A stretch of 64,000 bases of DNA from Polytrichum commune (Eukaryota; Streptophyta; Polytrichopsida; Polytrichales; Polytrichaceae), in the NCBI GenBank assembly GCA_950295325.1, contig OX485809.1, positions 23,500,001-23,564,000 of the forward strand. The letters run 5' to 3'. A program made the translations under genes and the position numbers. Every line of letters begins with the position of its first letter. The first letter of the stretch is position 1. Shown here one piece after another: positions 59,316 to 64,000 of the stretch. Below the pieces are notes generated by a model. The model saw nothing but the letters and a program-made list of their open reading frames with translations. It made no database searches and was not told where the DNA came from.

Positions 59316-62300
59316 GAAAGGGTGGGTGAGGCTTGATGATTTTACATCTATGAATCAAGTTTCTAGCATAGATGAATGAGACTTGTACAACACGTTCGGA
59401 TGCAACAATTCCCTCTCGCTTGTAGTGTGACCAGAATATAAAAAGAAAATGAAAAGCAGTAACCTAGCTATTGATATTGTTAGCAAGTGTCCTGGCTGAT
59501 TATTGTAATGAAAAGTGAGTGCTGGGTTTCCAACTTTCCAGGCTGCTCCCTCAAAGTGGTTGGCTACTCTACCAGTACAAAAGCCCAACGCTCTCCTCTC
59601 GTCACTAGCTGCGTAGCTCCCATCCCTAGCCGGAGCTCCAATGGAATTACCAGATCATATATAGCTCCAACATCGTCCTGTCTGTCGGTCTGTGCTGTGA
59701 CCTCGTAGCTTAGGAGTGTGGACCTTAAGAGCTGGATGGATGCATGTATACATAGTGACGATCCCTGGCATAGAGGTACAAATATAATAATGAGTCTAGT
59801 TCTAGATCGATAGCTAGGTCGGAGTATGGCCGGGGATGGGTGGGTGGTGTCCAACATTATTGTCGGCTCATCAGAAGCTCGCGGGTCGGCCAAAGAGAAC
59901 CTCGAGGAGTAGTGGATCTCGGTAGTAGTTGTTATTCACAGAGTTTTGTGGACAAGGAAATGTTTACAGGAAGGTGGTGGGTGATCGAAGAAGATGCAGC
60001 AGGTGGTCGAGCTTCGAGTGCTCGATGTGGCAGTACGACGAAGGGATGCAGCAACGAGCTGTGGCTTCATCGCCTCATCCTATATGAATTGAGGTGGGAG
60101 GACGACCCACCTGCTGCTGATTTGGAGTTTGCAGCGATGATAATCACCTTCGGCATTTCCACACTGATGGCGGGGAAGTGTTGCCGGCGGAGTGGTCGCG
60201 TGGTCGCGCTGCAGGGTGGTGCCAGGGACTCTGGAGATCCAGCTGGCAACCTCACGGCTCTTTGTGTCGATTGAGGCTCTCGTCATTCCTAAGCCCATGT
60301 AGGGCTCGCACCTTGACAGTGGTGGACTCAATTTTGCAACTTTTCAGTATTATTCAGTGTTGTCACCTGTAAACGCTTGAAAGTTTGGTAGTGATCATCA
60401 CAAGTGGTAACAAGAACGGTGAACTCATTCGGGCCGACGATGATGCAAACTCGGGGAACTTCACGGTGACAACTATGGAGCACATGCATAAGGTCCATAT
60501 GCTGTAACTGATCACCCAGACTAGCTTACGACTTTAAGGTGTCGGGGAACTAATTGAGCTTTTAATTGATTTTGGGGGAACGTTTCGAAGCTCGTTGTAC
60601 CTGTCCAGGTGAGCGGCACTGCATTGATAGTGGGAGAGTGAGATTCCTACCTCCTGTCTGTGAGATTCACTCTTCAGTTGTTCCTGCAATGATGCAGCGA
60701 CACAAATCAACGTGCTAACTATTGAAGTAATCGGGCTGTCACTTTCAAGCCCTCTTCAAGTTCAAGCCGTGGTGCTCACGCCCTGGTTTCCACGAGTATC
60801 CTCATCGTTACCAACATGCGTGACAACATGTCTTTCATGTCCAGGCTTGTAATACTGATCCGCATAGAGCCAATTCAAGAGAAACAGCGTGGCTTAGGAC
60901 AGAAACTCAATTTCGATATTCTAACACGACCCCATTTTCTGCTTTGGTTGCTGTTGTAAGCACTACACTACTGACCTTTACCTATTTCATGGATGTGCTT
61001 CCAGGTTTATAGCAACCCTGGACCACGATGGGTTTCTGCAATTAAGACCACGATGGCTGATCACAACGGTCAATGGGCGCTCGGCTTGATGCAAAAGCAA
61101 GTTGCGTGGGTTACCGGCAGGTCATAATTCATTTCAATAATTGTTAGCTACCGGGCTCAACGACACCTTGAGGTTTGAGAGTTAGAGTTGTGGATTCTAT
61201 CTACACGGTAATTAGTTAGCACGAGGAAGGCTTCGGAGGAAGTTGTGGTGAACAATCTTACCATGGCTAATCTTGCCGGATCCTTTGTTTTGATTTAGAC
61301 AATATTTGACAGTTTTCAATTGGACCATCTCATTCCATGGTAAAGGACGGAAAAATATATGCCTCCTTCAAACCATAGCAATGCAGTACAGATCCCAAGA
61401 TAGAGTCACCCCACATTCATGAGGCAGTACACAATCCAAGATTTTTGGCACTGTTTCTGTAATCAGTTGTTAACCCCTTACTCCACCTTTCCTCCATACT
61501 ACCTGGCATCATTGACTGCTGCACGATCTAGAAGTGATGGGTCAATGAACTGGTCGGTATACTAGGACGTATAAGCTGGGCAAGCTGGTGTGCGGCGGAA
61601 AGGTCGAAGAATTCTGGGGCAAGTTTTGCCAGGAGTGTGGGGCTGATTACAGCTCTAGTGCTTTTCATTCAATTGCAGCGAAATTGATAGAGAAGTATCA
61701 CAGGTGCTGATCCTCGTATAGCGCAGTACTACAAAACTAACATTCAAGATTTGAATTAGTAGAGGGTAACCGTGATGCCTATAATGGCTCCGGACCCCAT
61801 ATTGGTGCGACTCCAAGTCTATCAATTTCATCACATTCTACATTACCTCTCCTCGCATATTCAATAAAGAATTTACAATTCTGTTCTTAATCCTCTTACA
61901 TCAGGTCTGAATATTGCTGAAACATCTGATTTTGGGCATGTTTAGTCGTCTCCGAAGATGCATCCGCTAGTTGATGCAAAGAGCAGGTTGTACAATATTA
62001 TATACTCCCATATTTCATTGTTCTGCATACATAAAGAGGAGTCTGGAGAATCTTCCAGAAACATGTGGATGTCTCTGAGGAACGTGGTTATACTTGACCG
62101 ACGTGTTGGTGTTGGCGACCAGCTTACCCATGTTCAGGAGCATTTCTCCAGTTCCCTTCACTACGTACCTGGAAGGGACCTAGACATGCAAACAATCTTG
62201 TAAATTTTATCCTGACTATAACAAGTGAATTCACAATTTTACAGGGCTTAATCATTCTGAAGTGTTCCACAGACGTAAATGAATATGTAGTTCAATCTAT

Positions 62301-64000
62301 AAGGAAAGAAAATATATTGAGTAAGAGTGTATGCCATTAGTAACATGTAGTTAGTTTCCACTGACCTTTATTACCTGTGGCATGTCAGTGGTCTGAAATG
62401 GAGGTCATGTAGAAACTAGAAACTAAGAGTCCAACCTTAATCCCTAGCTTAGCGTCCAAATTTCACAAATTTAATCCTTGCAGAGCACTGACACTATCCT
62501 TCTCAATATAGGTACACCTTCAGCAGGCCATGATAGGATTAAGCTGTGTTACTACCTAGTTAGAAGTTATATGTATGTATGCCATCACTCCTTGCATGAA
62601 TCAAAAGTGAACCGATGAACCATGCCAGTCCAAGTTCCAACAGAATCATGGAAGGACCAAGACAATTTTCTAAAAGTATTGTCATGTGGTGGATCATTAC
62701 TTGGTATCTAAGCTTCCAGAGAAGAGTAAAATACCACCATTAAGACTTTTGGATTGAGAAGAGATTATTAGTCTGATGGGTTTATCTGCTTTGGACCTAC
62801 TTCCAAAGGTTGATGTTAATTTGCTGGTGTGTCCATATATGCGGACATAGCTATAGACAATTATATAGTGGGAAATGTAACAACCAATGAGACTGAAACC
62901 ACCAATCAAAAAGGTCTCTGAAATGAGCTGGTCAATGGGCTAACATTTGCGTTTCAAGTCCTCATTCCTCCCTAAGTTATGAAAGACAAAATTCTTCTTG
63001 AACTTCGTTGCCCAGATGATTAGAGCCATTGTTTAATGGTGACAGTAATGCGTTTTGACTGCATTAATGTCAACTTATTGAGCACAATAATGTCACAAAT
63101 ATGACACTCTCTCAGTGGAAATTAAGAATGTCACAAAGTTGACAAAGGAACATGACATTAAACCCACTGGATTCCAGTAGTGTGAACACGAAATTCAACA
63201 CAACATACATACTTCAGTAAATTACAATAGACTCTGCATGGGCTTTGTGGCCAGGGCGGTGCCCACCAATTTGAGCCGACTCCCATAGGTTTGTCATTGA
63301 TTCATCTAAAGTGGTTCCTTCAAGGTTAATTCAGGTCTCTGATGCTAATCCCGGAATCAAATTGTCTAAACCAATAAATCTACATGCTATGATAGAGTTC
63401 AATGCGTTTTCCCCTCAGGTAATAGTGGTAGGGGCCCAACTCAAAGAGGTGGGTGCCTCGCCCTGGCTTAGCTTTCTGTAAGAAAACATACTAATATTGT
63501 CACAAGTGATAAGCATGTCAGTTCCAGATGCACGAGTGCTCTGGACATTTGTGTTGCATTTGCATGTTGGCAGCTTTGGAATCCGACAAAGGATACACGG
63601 CAGATTGGACCGTCCAGTTCCCTCCATTTTTCCTACCGCATGCATTCATTAAACAAAGCATCAACACAGGAAAAAGCCGTAAAGGGGCCACATGGTAGCT
63701 TATGAGCTAAGTAATAAAGCTCACTGGAAATTGACAACATTGCAAGGATTCTCATTTGGGAAAATATTTTATACAATAGATGGCCTGACCAACTGAATAT
63801 TCGACTGCTATGGTACCTGTTGGACACAAGTGTTTTTGAGTGCAAAGCCGCCATATCTCAAGAAGTACTGAAATATTCGACTCCAACTGGTCAGGGAACA
63901 GGTGATAACCTCTTGAGACACTCCAGAATGAGTGGCTTGGCATATAATATGATGCATACAGATGGCCCTTCTTTAGAGCACGTATACATATATACTCCAC
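59316..64000. other. No gene confirmed in the last 4.7 kb
   Basis: Open frames at 59840-60274 (144 codons) and 61958-62203 (81 codons) have no motif I recognise. 61549-61703 reads like a possible exon with LVCGGKVEEFWGKFCQECGA, ending at a CACAG|GTGCTG that could be a donor; upstream stops and lack of partners leave it unproven. 63040-63180 repeats TGACATTAA/AATGTCA-type motifs, perhaps another decayed MITE. Confidence 0.35.

Overview
The window looks like repeat-dominated nuclear DNA of a seedless land plant. The best clue is the one apparently intact host gene, a three-exon actinoporin-like gene (32462-33700, minus strand) related to moss bryoporin; this family is known from mosses and other early land-plant lineages and is not typical of flowering plants. 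Plant-type introns, CCCTAAA telomere-type repeats, and hAT, PIF/Harbinger, pogo, Ty3/gypsy, Ty1/copia and non-LTR remains fit this. A bryophyte is my first guess; a lycophyte or fern is possible. All alignments were made by eye.

Layout. 1-3540: a decayed minus-strand Ty3/gypsy element, its LTR cut by the window edge, beside a solo LTR of the same family (2561-3533, target-site duplication GTACA). 3540-7340: AT-rich, mostly unassigned. 7345-8144: broken gene with an FCP1/NIF phosphatase-like C-terminus; a worse copy lies at 27640-27915. 8200-15170: a field of 20-22 bp palindromes, concentrated in the roughly 1 kb inverted arms of a foldback-like element (9183-14085). 15200-32400: non-LTR RNase H fragment, several hAT-type elements with 8-bp target-site duplications, an unrecognised pseudogene, a 4-bp-duplication family carrying telomere-type repeats, copia gag remains, and a hAT element nested in a TA-flanked element.

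32460-44160: the actinoporin-like gene and its 2.1 kb upstream region, which is duplicated in inverted orientation at 41801-44159. The left copy was later hit by a pogo-type element, a small hAT element and a solo LTR; the right copy by a 258-bp MITE. Removing insertions and one duplication each gives arms of exactly 2097 bp, so the copies serve as each other's empty sites.

44160-64000: mostly non-genic, with a hAT MITE, two related TA-flanked MITEs, a strong hairpin that could be a small-RNA precursor (50224-50361), a long foldback (51361-51587) and a near-complete PIF/Harbinger element (55252-59312) whose transposase and Myb-like genes lie tail to tail, each with an in-frame stop. Apart from the actinoporin-like gene, every recognisable coding region is mobile-element derived or broken. 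The picture is one of recent mobilisation of small defective elements whose source copies lie elsewhere.
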